This document shows, one piece after another, positions 47,516 to 59,567 of a stretch of DNA of 64,000 nucleotides. Under the pieces are notes generated by a model. That model made no database searches. It saw nothing but the letters and a program-made list of their open reading frames with translations, and was not told the origin of the DNA. Position 1 is the first letter of the stretch. Each line of letters starts with the position of its first letter. The translations under genes were made by a program, and so were the position numbers. The stretch spans positions 14,903,632 through 14,967,631 of the forward strand of contig NW_004454180.1 of assembly GCF_000283155.1 (NCBI RefSeq). The letters run 5' to 3'. Source of the stretch: Ceratotherium simum simum. Lineage: Eukaryota > Chordata > Mammalia > Perissodactyla > Rhinocerotidae.

Positions 47516-48229
47516 AGGCCCCAAGCCTTATTTTTCAAGTCAGCCAACCAAAAAATATTGGAAACTTTTTGGTCGGCTTAATATCCTGACAGGCATCTAG
47601 AATATTCACAGGAAATATTTTGAATGACTTGATAAAAGCTCATCATAATATTTTTTTCAAATGAAATGACAGCTACGGATGGATTGGAAACCCTTTCCCA
47701 TGACTTTTTGGACAGTTCCAAAGTATTTAACATCTTCAGAAAAAGAAAAAATTCTAGAGATCACTTTAGATAGCTTCTTTACTTATTGAGCAATGCCCAA
47801 TCATTTGGTTAGAAATTAATTCTCAGCATTTTATTTTTCAGAGAAGGAAGGTAAGTATCTTTTGAACTTTTCTATTCCCATAGGATTTGGGATTTCTTGG
47901 TACTGATTAACAGTAAGCCTAAAAGAGTAAATAATCTTATTGACATAGAATCTCATGTTGTACCAGAATAAATGACATCATGGTTAAAAGTCACTAATTA
48001 ACAACCGGTCATAAATAGATCTATTCTTTTCATTGAGGAACTGATTTTCTGGTGTGCATTATTTGAAACTGTGTTTTGTATACTGGCAAGAGTTACTGAT
48101 TTTAATTTATGTCAATGATATAAAGTTTAAAAGAGTATTTTTTTTAAATAAGTTAATTTAAAGAACAAAAGAAGAAAATATAGGATAGGTAGTATGTGGA
48201 TACGGCATGACAGGACCCAGGTGGACATT
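47516..48229. other. No gene or recognised element
   Basis: AT-rich DNA with nothing assignable. Confidence 0.45.
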
Positions 48230-48660
48230 CGTATCCCTAGTTCTCAGCATCTATTATGTGCTTAATAAATGTGAGCAAATTTGTGAGTGAATGAATGAGT
48301 GGAATGCTGCCTTGCTTTCCAGTGCATCCCTGCCATGTTCCCCAGTTCTAAGAAATGTGCTTTCACTGGATCTGCCATTTTGTGTATTCATTTACCTCTA
48401 TGGTTTGCACCTGCCTTTGAGTCTTTCTTTCTTTCTTCTTTATTATTTTTAACCATTCTTGAGCAATTTCAGGTCTAGGACAGCTCTGTATTGTTCTTTG
48501 TCTTTGCCTTTACCCTTTCCTTTCCCCACCAATTGAAAAGCTCCAATCTCCAATTTCAGGGACCTTTCCTGCTGTATACTTTTTGTATCCTCCAGGACAT
48601 AGCATAATGCCTGACATTTCAGTGCTAAATACAGGTGTAAGATTGATCACAGAGTAAACT
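48230..48660 (+). mobile_element. L2 3'-end remnants
   Basis: Two short L2-like pieces occur. TTCTCAGCATCTATTATGTGCTTAATAAATGTGAGCA with GAATGAATGAGTGG is at about 48238-48302. GGGACCTTTCCTGCTGTATAC with AGGACATAGCATAATGCCTGACA is at about 48560-48630. Both are degraded, and the sequence between them is unassigned. Confidence 0.45.
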
Positions 48661-48749
48661 TAGTGGCTCCGTGCAGTACAAATGTGGTAACACTGAGTTG
48701 CTTGCATACTTAGGTTGGTCAATTCTCAGTCTTCATCTTTCTTCATCTT

Positions 48750-49335
48750 CTTATCACTTGTCATCCCTCTCTTGTTATTTCTTTCTTAAAACACATTTTT
48801 CACTTTTTTTCCAGGAAACCATATTCTCCTGGTTTTCCTCCTATCATACTTGCTGCTCCTTCTTAGTCTCCTTTGTTGGTTCCCCTCTGCTTTTTCACCT
48901 GTTGATCTGGGTGTGTCCTAGGGCTCAGTGTTTGGACTTTCAATTTACACTCACTTTCTTCACAGTCTTATCAAATGAATTCTTTAGTTGTACAAAGGCC
49001 AGAAATCTTGGAGTCATTCTTGAGTCGTCTCTTTCTCTCACATTACATATCTAATCCTTGAGCAAAATTTGTTGGCTCTATCTCCAAAATATATCCAGAA
49101 TTCGTTTACTTCTCTCTATCATACTTCTATATCTTGATGCAAGCAACAATTAGATTATGCCTAGATTATTGCATTAACCTCCTAAATTACATGTTTACTT
49201 CTACTCTTATCTCTCTATAGTTTATTCTCAGCGTCATTTAAAAAAAATCAGTAGTATCATGTCACTGTTCTTTTACTTTGCATACTTAATATCTGTTTTA
49301 ACTGTTCTCCAGTTCTCTCACCATTTTTACTGTTA
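48750..49335 (+). mobile_element. L2 LINE ORF2 fragment, 5' of an L1 insertion
   Basis: Strong sense L2: ATATTCTCCTGGTTTTCCTCC, TGCTGCTCCTTCTTAGTCTCCTTTG, CCTAGGGCTCAGTGTTTGG, AATCTTGGAGTCATTCTTGAGTC, TTGTTGGCTCTATCTCCAAAATATATCC and TGTCACTGTTCTTTTAC. The 127-codon frame at 48671-49054 contains NLGVILESSLSL, the L2 ORF2 C-terminal motif, so it is a remnant of the L2 reverse-transcriptase protein and not a host gene. It is interrupted at about 49336 by an antisense L1. Confidence 0.88.
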
Positions 49336-50735
49336 GCATCATTATTGAGGTGTAATTGATAAGCAATAATCTGTACATATTTGAAGTGTTCAATTTGATA
49401 AGTTTTGACATATGTATACACTCATGGAACAAGCACCACAATCAAAATAATGAAGACATTCATCACCCGTAAAGTTGTCTCCTGCTCCCTCATATTCCCT
49501 TCCTCCTGCTCTTCCTTCACCTACCTCCATTTCCCAGGCAACCACTGATCTACTTTCTGTTACCATAGGTTATTGGAATTTTCCATAATTTATATATGGA
49601 ATAATACAGTTCGTATTCTTTTTTTGTCCTAATTCTCTTATCCAGCATAATTATTTTGAGATTCATCCATGTAGTTCTGTCTATCAATTGTCCGTTCCTT
49701 TTTATTGCTGAGTACTATTCCATTACATGAATATACCATGGTTTGTATTTCCATTCACCTGTTGATGAACATTTGAGTAGTTTCCAATATTTGGTACTGA
49801 TAGATAAAGCTGCTATGAACATTCATATGCATGTCTTTGTATGGATAGAGGCTTCCATTTGTTTTGGGTAAAGACCCAGCAGTAGAATGGCCAAATCATA
49901 CGGTAGATGGCTGTTTGACTTTTTAGATAACTACCAAACTGTCTTCTAAAGTGTTTGTACCACTTTACATACCCACCAGCAGCATATGAGAGTTCTAGTT
50001 CCTCCACATTCTCACTAACACTAGGTGTGGCCAAACATTTAATTCTAGTCATTCTAATATGTCTGTGGTGGTATATCAGTGTGATTTTAATATGCATTTT
50101 CCTAATGACTAACAATGTTGAACATAGTGTCATATGCTTATTTGTCACCCCTGTATCTTCTTTAGTGAAGTATCTTTAAAAGCTTTAGCTCATTTTCTTA
50201 TTGAGTTATTACTGTTGTGTTTTAAGAGTTTTTAAAAAACATATTTTAGATATACAAGTATTTTTATCAGATATATCACCTGCAAATATTTTTCTCCACA
50301 TTTATGGATTGTATTTTCATTACTTTCACAGTATTTTTCGAAAAGCAGAAGTATTAAATTTTGATGAAATCCAACTTATCAATTTCTCTTTTAAGGATCC
50401 TATTTTTGGTGTTATATCTAAGGAATCTTTCCCTAAATCAAAGTCATAAAGATTTTCTTCAATATTTTCTTTCAGAAATTTTGTAGTTTTAGGGCTTACA
50501 TTTAGATCTGTGATCTTTTTTGAGTTATTTTATATATATGGCGTGAGGCATGGATTGGCATTCATTTTTTTTGCATATGAATATTCAATTATTCCAGCTC
50601 TATTTGTTGAAAACACTATTATTTTTTACTAAATTGCTTTCTCATTTTTGTCAAAAATCAATATGTATGGATCCATTTCTGGATTTTTCTATTCTTTTCC
50701 ACCAATCTATTTGTCTATCTTGATGCCGTATCCAC
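49336..50735 (-). mobile_element. L1 LINE (3'UTR and ORF2 3' part), inserted in L2
   Basis: Its 3' end is on the left: ATTATTGAGGTGTAATTGAT. It continues with ACATATGTATACACTCATGG, GAGATTCATCCATGTAG, TTTTTATTGCTGAGTACTATTCC, CTGATAGATAAAGCTGCTATGAAC, CTTCTAAAGTGTTTGTACC, TTTATGGATTGTATTTTCAT and ATCTATTTGTCTATCTTGATGCC. About 1.4 kb, 5'-truncated and dead. Frames at 49813-50148 and others are ORF2 fragments. Confidence 0.92.
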
Positions 50736-50965
50736 ACTGTTTTATTTATGCATCATATTCTAATGGAACATACTGTATGATTTCCTCATTTATTTTATTT
50801 TTTGTCTGTTTCTCTCAACCCCCAGAATGCAAGTTTCACAAGGAATGAGATTTTTGTCACTTTTGTTCTCTGCTGTTTCTCAGAATATTCTGCTGTTTCC
50901 TAGAATACTGCCTATTACAATGTAGTCATTTGATACATTTTGTTAATTAAGTGAACGAATAGAGA
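50736..50965 (+). mobile_element. L2 LINE 3' end, continuing after the L1
   Basis: AACATACTGTATGATTTCCTC, TTTTTTGTCTGTTTCTCTC, GAATGCAAGTTTCACAAGG, TTTGTTCTCTGCTGTTTC, and an end with TTTGATACATTTTGTTAATTAAGTGAACG. It resumes the L2 cut at 49336. A 20-bp imperfect tandem duplication (CTGCTGTTTC units) lies at 50870-50909. Confidence 0.75.
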
Positions 50966-51974
50966 AAAATAAAGAACTCAAATGAAGAGATGATTAGCTT
51001 CTGTCAAGTTGAAGCGACAGCAGGGCATCCAAGGAGAGCTGGCTTTTGAAAATATGAGATTGCAGAGAGGTCAGATCAGAGATAGAGACTTGGGAGATAC
51101 TTGTATAGAGGAGAAAACTCTTGAGATCTTTTCATTGTTTCAGATGTCTGTAAGACAACACTGAGGATATCCAGATTTTGGGTGTTGGTTCTCTGGAAAA
51201 CCCAGTCACTGATTTCTGCCTGGCATAAAGAGTAAAGGAGGTAAGATTTCCTTCTGTACGGTGTTTGGTATATGAGACTATGCATGCTTCTGGTCTCTGC
51301 TACTTGTCCCAGTTTAAAACCCACTCTACTAGCTTGACATCTGGATGAGGCATGATCCCTTTCTTTTCATTTCACTCAGCCTTGATCTTCCAATTGGCCT
51401 TTGACTGCTGATTTCTGTACTATCCTTGGTTCCAGACTGTCTGCTTGGCCTGACCCTGTGCTTAATTCCTGACCTCTCCATGATTCTCAGGAACCAAAGC
51501 CTGAACCCTAGATTGACTGTTGTCCACAGTTCAGTCAGAAGGTAGAAGCCTTTAGAATAAATGAATTCTTGAAGAGAAGAGAATATATATTAATATAAGT
51601 ACAGGTCTCTGGGTCAAACCTTGTGAAATGCTCAAAGTAGAGGAAAGGAAGAAGAGAATAAAAAGGGAATAAAAGACACAGAAAAGGTGGAAGAGTATGA
51701 AGGAGAATAAATATTTTCATGAAGAAGAGATTAGTCAACTGAATGAAATTCTACAGAAATATCATAGAGAATAAAGAATGAGTCAAGTCCATTGGATTGT
51801 GCAAACAGGAAGCCATTGGTGACCTTTAGTTGCATCATGAAATTTACTTGCTAGATAATTTTGGTACTGATTTGAATGTGCTTCTTCACCATTTAAAAAT
51901 GAACATATGTTTCTGTACGTGTAAATGTAAGCTTTTCTAAGAGATGATTTGGCTTAATCCTTACTGGAGGTAAA
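50966..51974. other. No gene or recognised element
   Basis: Purine-rich AT DNA. Open frames up to 82 codons have no family signature. Confidence 0.45.
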
Positions 51975-51980
51975 AAGGAG

Positions 51981-52024
51981 TGGTGTGTGTGTGTGTTCAC
52001 TTGTGGTGTGTGTGTATGTGTAGG
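51981..52024. repeat. Interrupted (GT)n microsatellite
   Basis: TGGTGTGTGTGTGTGTG and TGGTGTGTGTGTATGTG are separated by TTCACTTG. The 126-codon minus frame here contains THTHTPQ-like peptide from the microsatellite and is not a gene. Confidence 0.85.
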
Positions 52025-54806
52025 TGACTGAAGGGAGGATAAGCATGCAGGATTTTTAGTTTTTTTCTTTGTCTTCTTTTCTCCCTCGTATAACACATCC
52101 AAGTGGCATAGCAGTAGGAGGCCATGGTCTGGTTTGAGGGGTGTGCTCTGGGTCAGACAAGTATATATTCGCTGTGAAGAAATAAAAACCTCACCATTTT
52201 GTTCACCCATCTCAAACTCTGATTTATTGCTCTCAAAGGCTAGCAGCATTGGGAGATCCGTGTTCCACTTCATTCAATGATCTCAGCCCGTTTAGATGGT
52301 TTATATGACAGAATGGTCTCACACAGTTCTTTCAAAAGTTCAAATCTGGGCTTAAGAAGCTGAAGCTGGCAGCAGGATGTGATTACGCATATCAGAAGGA
52401 CAAAGATAGTCCTGTGTTTCCATAGTCGCCAGGGTTTACAGGAGCTTATTCCAGAAATATATATATATAATTGCAAATATGTAAAAAATATATATGTACT
52501 ATACATATAATATGTACATAATTTGTAACTCTCATTTTAATGAAAATATTACTGCTTGATAATGTAAGAAGGTATCTTATTTAAAGCCAAAAATATTTGG
52601 ACAAATACATCTTAGCTTTTATAATTGAAAATGCTTTTGACCAAAATTTTAATGACCCAATGTACAGGTTGCTTAGTAGTATACACAAACACACACTCAC
52701 ACACATATTTAAGATACAGGCTAGAAGGAAAAGCACTAGCTTTTGGGACCCTGCTTGATTGCATGCCACAATTCAAGGTAAGCAGGTGGCCTAGTGACAT
52801 ATAAAAGGCGTGCTAAACAAAGAATTTTATTTCCTAGCTGGTGCTTGCAGGGGAGGAATTATGAAAGGGAAGCAGAAACCTGACAGTTAACGAGAGTCCA
52901 GAATTTTGAAATGAAGTGTTTTTATTGATTTTAAAAGGTATGCAAATTAATTACAATTTACAAACAAACCCAAGCTTTTGAAAATGATAGATTATTTAAA
53001 AAAATAATCACAGGTGAAAAACTAGTTCATTATACCCTAAATGAAATCATAGCTCTAGCTCAATAGAACGATGTACCTCTGTTTTATCATGGATGACAGA
53101 TTTTATAAGAAGCCAAAAATATGTATACAGTTTGAAAGAAAGAGTGGTATATTTCTTAGTTACCTATTTTTTTGCATAAATTATTAATCAATAAATCAAA
53201 CAGAAAAAAATTCTTAGGGGACTACACCATGCCAATTCTAATGTGTTTTGTGCCACAAATTCTAGCTTCAAATAATTTCTAGATAGAAAAGATCATCTAC
53301 CTCAAGTGAAATAGAATCTTCTTTTGGTAGACAAACTAAATAAACACTGCGCTCCTCGCATTTCTGAAATTAATAGTTACTTGGAGCCACAAATGCCCAC
53401 ATTTGTTTTCTTATTTTCATAGGTGATTTCACTAAGCAGAAGCCCTTGTTAATCCTACATCCACACAGATAGAAGGTCAAAGTTGGTCAGTGAGCCAAGA
53501 AATACCATATCAGAGTTTCTTTCTTCTTCAATTGAAAAAGGTATAAATTGTGGAATTAGTGTATTGATTGAAGGCTACAACTTCAAGCAATCAGTTTTTC
53601 TGGCTTGACAAGATTATTTTATCCTACTTTTCTTTTATTATTATGTGTAGTGTTTGAGTCATCCTTCAGGCAGATGAAGTGACAGCTTGATTTAACTCAA
53701 TAAAATCCACCAGTTAGGTAACCTACTGAGCCGAACAAAAGATGAAAACGACTTGCAAGGGGCAGGTGTGCTGTTAGTTTAAGAGAGCAGAGGAGTCTGA
53801 AGAGGATGAAAATATTAACAGAGATTATGCTCTAATCAATGCATTTCTGTGGAAACTTGAAAGAAATTTGTAAAACCTTCTTGCTGGGCAATTGAGCAGT
53901 TAGTGCCTTTGCTTTAAAACCAAATCAAAATAAACAAATCTTTCAAACTAGACTATGCGCGCATGAAAAACAATGCCTCCATAATGGCTGTGCTTTTGTT
54001 TAATTGCAGCAAATCAAATAATCTTTAATTTCTTGGGGTATTTGTGATGAAAATGCTGCATGACGGATTTGTGGTAGTTTGGAATTAAAACTATAATTTG
54101 TGTACCTTTCATTGAACCTTTGCTTTCTCACATCATATCCAATTGATGTCTTTCATGACTTCTTGAAATTAGAGTATTTGTACATTTACAAATAATATCA
54201 ATCTGAATTTTCCTGAGAAACCTAAACACATAAGCCATAGTGGATATTTTGTTTGCAGAAATAGAAAAAGAGTCTAATAATTTTAAATGTTGACTTATGG
54301 GGCTGAAGTCTCTAAAGCTCTTCAGACCTAAGGATGCTCATTGCTGTTTGATTACATGTAAAGGTTTCATTACTGGCAGTGGGAATGACTCCATAGGCAA
54401 TTGGGAGCAACTTGTATGAGCAGAAGTTTGCTTTTAAATTGGCAGTTTTATTAATACTCACTTTTTGGAGCTTTAGAGACCTCATTATATTCCACATTAT
54501 TTTAGTGTGCTGACTTGAGTAATACTGGTTACAAATCCTGGGGAAGTGTAGGTGAGGTTTATGGTGTGGTTGTGGGGTGGAAGACAGGGTGAGGTTTCAT
54601 TACTATAAGAAAATTTGGGAATTCCTTTCATAGCAACACTCTTAGGTTTCGAATGGATCTCATCTGGTCTTTGCAGAAAGAGTCATTTCTTATGTAATCC
54701 AGATACATGAGGACAATTTATTTAAATGACTTCCAGAGTTTTCTTCAAGAAACAGTACCAGTATTAAACAATTTTCAGAAATACTTCTTGTAAAGTTAAC
54801 ACAAAA
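52025..54806. other. 2.8 kb without recognised genes or elements
   Basis: AT-rich DNA with a TA-rich tract at about 52458-52515. ACATATAAAAGGCGTGC at about 52797-52813 contains a TATA-box-like word, but no associated transcript, initiator or coding region is visible. It contains no ERE, L1 or LTR. Confidence 0.45.
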
Positions 54807-54821
54807 CTCTCATGGGATGGC

Positions 54822-55100
54822 TGGGGCCAGCCCGGTGGCATAGTGGTTAAATTTGCACCTTCCACTTCGGTGGCCCGGGCTTCGCGGATTTGGATCCTGG
54901 ACACGGACCTACTCACCACTCATCAAGCCATGTTGAGGTGGCGTCCCACATAGAAGAGCTACAACTCTACAACTGTGATACACAACTATGTACTGGGGCT
55001 TTGGGGAGGAAAAAGAAAAAAAAAAAGAGGAAGATTGGCAACAGATGTTGGCTCAGGGCCAATCTTCCTCACCAATCCCCCCCCCCCAAAAAAAAAAAAC
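54822..55100 (+). mobile_element. ERE SINE, mixed-lineage form
   Basis: It has TGGGGCCAGCCCGGTGGCATAG, ATTTGGATCCTGGAC and ACTCATCAAGCCATGTTGAGG, followed by GTACTGGGGCTTTGGGG and a single tail unit with GTTGGCTCAGGGCCAATCTTCC. The end has 11 C residues and poly(A). It combines the CATCAAGCCATG block of the divergent copies with the GGGGCTTTGGGG block of the standard ones. A perfect 15-bp TSD (CTCTCATGGGATGGC) lies at 54807-54821 and 55101-55115. Confidence 0.95.
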
Positions 55101-55115
55101 CTCTCATGGGATGGC

Positions 55116-56069
55116 AAATCGATTTTTACTTGCATACTAATTATGACCAGTTGGCAGTGTTTTCCTGACATTGGGAGATAAGGATGAGTTTTATGCTCTA
55201 TTCAGGCTTAGCAGTAACAAATACAACGAGGCATTAGTGACAACTGCCTTGAATGCAGGATGGAAAAGTTATAGCACATGGGCTGCTATTTTTTAACTAC
55301 TTTTTTTCCCAAAGAGATATAATTCCTATTTATTTGTTAAATACATTTTTTCTGTAACTCTTATCTTCAGTCTTCGCTGACTCTTCTCTTCCATACACAT
55401 TTGTCTCACCAGAACTTTCCACAGTCAAGGGGAATTTCTAGTGGGTAATGGAAGTGGTATTGAGACTGTGATTGCTTGGGTTGCCGGGGTCTACATTCAC
55501 TCCACTGGTACAATGGTGTTGGCAAGTTACAACCACTGGGAAGGGAACAGGCTGGTGGTACTGGGCGGCAGGTGCCCATTTGCTGGAGGCACTGGCATTA
55601 CAAAGACTGATTATTTCCAAACACATTTCATTTCCTTTATGACCCAAGGAATTGGAAGTACCTTGAAAAGCCATGGTTCACATAAAGGAAATTAAAATCT
55701 CATGCTTAAGGATGTAAGCTTTTTATATCCTTATGTTTAGGAAAGAGAGGGAAAAAAAAGGAACTATTTTGTTTAGAGTCCATACAGGATTGCCCTCTAA
55801 GAGTCAATATAGTGACTTTATCTGAGATATAATTTAGGAGGTACTATCAGATGTCCAAAACATAATTCAGCTCCTATTAGTGCAAGGCATTGAAACTAAT
55901 TGAAGTTAAATTTATTTTAATAAACTACGTTTAGGGAACAAATAACTTGTCAGGGAATTCACATCTAATGCTGAATTTTTGATCCAAATTCCCCCAGATG
56001 TGCTCCATTTTATATTTTTGGTCATTGTGGGAAAGAAGCAATTTGGTACCCCCAGTTTAATTTCTAATT
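55116..56069. other. No called gene; GC-richer patch at 55.4-55.7 kb
   Basis: A patch at about 55440-55690 is open in two frames, one on each strand (84 codons at 55441-55695, 78 codons on the minus strand), and is GC-richer than its flanks. No family was recognised. Openness in both strands is common in locally GC-richer DNA, so this is weak evidence for coding. Confidence 0.35.
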
Positions 56070-56625
56070 TTATACTGTATAGGTTTTTTCTTTATATAGA
56101 AATATACTTTACATGTTCAGTTTGACGAGTTTTCACAATTATATATACCCTTGTTACCGTTATCCAAACAAGGTATAGAACACATCTATCACTTTTGAAA
56201 GTTCCCTCAATGTACTTTTTAAATTAATTCCAGACTCCTCCCCCATGTCCATAGGCAATTGATGCTTTAATATCTAGTATCACACATGTGCACACACACA
56301 CACATATATATTTTACCTGTTTTTGGACTTATAAATGGAATCATGCAGTATGCATATGTTGTGTTTTCTATCTGGCTACTGTTACTCAAAATAAAATTTT
56401 TGAGATTCAAATATGTTGTTACTTTTTGTTTCTGAGTAGTTTTATTCTATAACACTGCAATTTGTTCATCCATTCTCCTATTATACAGTATTTGGGCTGT
56501 TTCTAGTTTCTGGTTACTATGAAGAAGGCAATTAAGTACAAGTCTTTTGTGGACATAGTTTTCATTTATCTTGGTAAATACCTACGAGTGGAATTGCTGG
56601 GTCGTAGGTTAGACGTATGCTTTAT
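56070..56625 (-). mobile_element. Old L1 3'-end fragment (first of a tandem pair)
   Basis: Antisense L1: AAATATACTTTACATGTTCAG, GACGAGTTTTCACAATTATA, ATAGGCAATTGATGCTTTAA, GACTTATAAATGGAATCATGCAG, TTGAGATTCAAATATGTTG and GTGGAATTGCTGGGTCGTAGG. It has a CA microsatellite at about 56287-56302. It stops where a second L1 3' end starts. Confidence 0.8.
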
Positions 56626-56639
56626 TTTAAAAAAAATAT

Positions 56640-57130
56640 TTAGAAATTTACATATGTAAATTAAATTTTATTTTATTTGTAGGTGTACAGTTCTATGAAT
56701 TTCCACACATATATAGATTTGTGTAACCACCACAACATTCAGGATAAAGAATGGTTCCATTGCTCCAAAAAACTCCTTTGTGATGCCTATTTGTCATCAA
56801 ACACTTCCCCCTCCTCTAACCCCTGGCACCACTGATGTGTTCTCCATCCTCATGGTTTTGCCTTTTACAGAATGTCATACCAATAGAATCATATAGTTTA
56901 TAGCCTTTGAGACTGGCTTCTTGCGCTCAGCATACTGTGCTTGAGATTCATCCGTGTTGTAGTGTGAAGCTATACTTTGTTTCTTTTTATTGCTGAACAG
57001 TATTCCATTGTATGGCTGTCCCACGGTTTGTTTGTCTTTCATCCATTGAAGAACTTTTGAGTTGTTTTATTAATTTTGGACTAATATTAATAAAGTTGCC
57101 ATAAACATTCAGGTGCAGGTTTTTGTGTGA
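56640..57130 (-). mobile_element. Old L1 3'-end fragment (second of the pair)
   Basis: It has a fresh antisense 3'UTR start: TTGTAGGTGTACAGTTCTATG, GTGTAACCACCACAACATTCAG, CCTGGCACCACTGATGTG, GAATCATATAGTTTATAGCC, TTTTTATTGCTGAACAGTATTCC and ATTGTATGGCTGTCCCACGG. It covers the same L1 region as the fragment on its left. Confidence 0.85.
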
Positions 57131-58975
57131 GTGTAAGTTTTCTTTTATTTAATGTTGAAGATTTATCCTCTCTGAACTTGCTAAACTTACTAGTTCTAGG
57201 AGTTTATTTTTTATTCCTTGGGATTTCTACTTAGACAATCGTATTATCAACCAATAGAGGTAGTTTTCTCTTCTTTTCTAAGCTGTATTCATTTTACTTT
57301 ATTTTATTTTTCCTTACTTACTGTACTATTTAGGACTTCCAATATAATGTTGAATAGGAGTGACGAGAATGACATCCTTGCCTTTTGCCTGATGCCAAGG
57401 TGGAAGCATTTACTCTTTACCACTAAGAATGATGGTAGCTATGTGTGTGTTTTTGTTTTGTTTTATTATTGTGTCTAGATTTTCTTTATCAGGTTGAAGA
57501 AGTTTAATTCTATTCCTTGTTTGCTGAGAGTTTTTTTTTATCATGAATGGATGTTAAATTTTGTCATATTTTTCTCTGCACCAATTGATATAATCACATA
57601 GTTTTTCTTCTTTCATTTGTTAATATGATGAATTACAAAAACTGATTTTTAATATCAAACTAATGTTGCATTCCTGAGATAAACCCCACTTGGTCACGGT
57701 GTATTATTTTTTAAATTTATTGCTGAATTTGATCAGTTAATCTTTTGTTGATAACTTTTGTTTGCAAATATTTATAAGGGATACTGGCCAGTAGTTATGT
57801 ATCTTCTGTCCTGGTCTGCTTTGTGAGTAATGCTGGCTACATATAATGAATTAGCATGTGATCCATTGTCTTCTATTTTTTTGTAGAAATTGTTTAGAGT
57901 TGGTATCATTTCTTCTTTAAATGTATGGTAGAACTCAAGAGTGAAAATATACACTTGGAAGACAATTCTCTCAAATATTTCTTACTTCTTGAAACGTGGT
58001 TTTAATAGCCAATTTAATTTTTTTATCTGATAATTCCAATATTGGTGCCCTCTTAAATTTGGAATCTGTTATCTTAAATGTGAGATGTTAAAATTTTCCT
58101 GTACTTGTATGTCAGGTTATTTTGGATTGTATCTTGGACGTTTTGATATTGGGTTATGTGACTGGGTCTTCTTTAAATCCTGTGGAGAATATCACTTGTT
58201 TTTATTTGTTTCAGCAAGGCCAGATCCATTTATACTCAGCTTAGTGGTGAGCCCACGCGTTTATACACAACTTTATGGAATCACTTTCTGGAACTCCCAT
58301 GTCTCTGTGATCTCCCCAACAATTTTCTCTTTCTTTTTTTTTGTGGATGGACATCTTGAGTTTTAGTTTCTTTCCATGACTTTGGTGTGACTATGCCTGC
58401 TTCTGGGGCTAAGCAGTGAGGAGAAGAGAGGAGAAGAGAGGAGAGAGGAGAGAAGCAAAAGAGGATTTCCCCCCATACTCTTAAAAGAACAGTTTCTCTG
58501 GTCAGTTGGAAAGATTCCCTCCCTTAGACATTTAGGCACCTGCCCATCTGCTGTTGCCATCACCCCACTTTAGATATAAGATTTCCTGGGGACTGAGGGA
58601 AGAGGAAATTGCAAAAACAAACAAAGCAAAAAACCCACAAGATTCCTTGCACTATCTCTGACCCGTAGACGTCCACTTCCCTACTGCTTGGACCAGAAAT
58701 AGGGAGTTACTCTTGATACATTTTCTGTCCATACCTGGGTGCATAGGTCCAGGCCAGGAGATATTGGTAGAAAAATATATGTTAAACTCACTTCTAGTTC
58801 AGTGGCATTCAGGTTCTGCTTTCTTTTCCTTATCCTCCAGCTACCATTGACTTTTTGGAGTCCTCAGAGAGCTGCTGCATGCATTCTATTTTGTGTTTTT
58901 AGTTATATTCAGTGAGAGAGACAAAGGGAAGGTGCTTACCCTACCTTGACTGGAATTGGAACTTGTTCAAGATGT
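57131..58975 (-). mobile_element. L1 LINE, internal to 5' region, degraded
   Basis: Antisense L1 ORF2: TTAGGACTTCCAATATAATG, TGAATAGGAGTGACGAGAATGAC, TTATCATGAATGGATGTTAAATTTTG, GCATTCCTGAGATAAACCCCACTTGGTC and AATGAATTAGCATGTGATCC. Farther right, TTGGATTGTATCTTGGACGTTTTG and TTCAGTGAGAGAGACAAAGG look like antisense L1 5'-region sequence. The part right of about 57960 is less certain. All ORF2 remnants are interrupted. Confidence 0.7.
58415..58456. repeat. (GGAGAAGAGA)n purine-rich simple repeat
   Basis: Direct copies of GAGGAGAAGA followed by shorter GGAGA units. Confidence 0.85.
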
Positions 58976-59149
58976 TCACAGAAGTATGCATGGTAAAATA
59001 ATCTATCTGGGATTTATCTTAAAGCATTTCTGTTTGGAAAACACAAAGTGAGGAAAAGGCTAAGGCTGTGCAGGGATCTGTTTTTCCAGGAGGAATTATC
59101 TATGGGTGGGCAGAGGATCTGGGGAAGTAGACCTGGGGAGAGCACCATT

Positions 59150-59566
59150 GAAAAATTATGAAATTGGCCCAGGTTTAACTTTGTAAAAAAACTGCCAAAC
59201 ACTCCTCTAATGTAGTTGAAACATTTTACACACCTACCGGTTTTAAATGAGAGGTCTAGTTGCTCCACATTCCCATCAGCATTTGATAGTATCATCTGTT
59301 TTGATTTTAGTGATACTAGTGGGTGTGAAATGGAACCCCTTGTTTGGATTTGAATTTCATTGATGACTAATGATTTTGAACACTTTTTCATGAGCTTGTT
59401 GGTCATCCATTTATTTACTTTTGTGATGTGTCTATTTGAGAGGTGATGATTGAGTGTCTGAATTTGATTATGTTTGCAATGGATGACATAATTATGGAAG
59501 AACCTGATGAAGACAGAAGAATTTAATAAAATGATATTAGCCATAAGAATCAAAGTATAACAATAG
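59150..59566 (-). mobile_element. L1 LINE ORF2 fragment
   Basis: Antisense L1 ORF2: AACTGCCAAACACTCCTCTAATG, CATTTTACACACCTACCGG, TTGCTCCACATTCCCATCAGC, GTGGGTGTGAAATGGAACC, CATTGATGACTAATGATTTTG and GGTCATCCATTTATTTAC. The 179-codon minus frame at 59014-59553, the longest in the window, is largely this L1 ORF2 remnant read through neighbouring DNA. It is not a host gene. Confidence 0.85.
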
Positions 59567-59567
59567 G

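Noticed and set aside
48671..49054. 127-codon plus-strand open frame with NLGVILESSLSL
   Set aside because: Recognised as the C-terminal part of L2 ORF2. It is a repeat remnant and not a host gene.
52797..52813. TATAAAAGG TATA-box-like word
   Set aside because: There is no initiator, transcript, coding frame or CpG-rich context downstream. The word is frequent in AT-rich DNA.
59014..59553. 179-codon minus-strand open frame, the longest in the window
   Set aside because: Most of it is antisense L1 ORF2 remnant plus flanking DNA. There is no start context, conserved domain or host-gene similarity.
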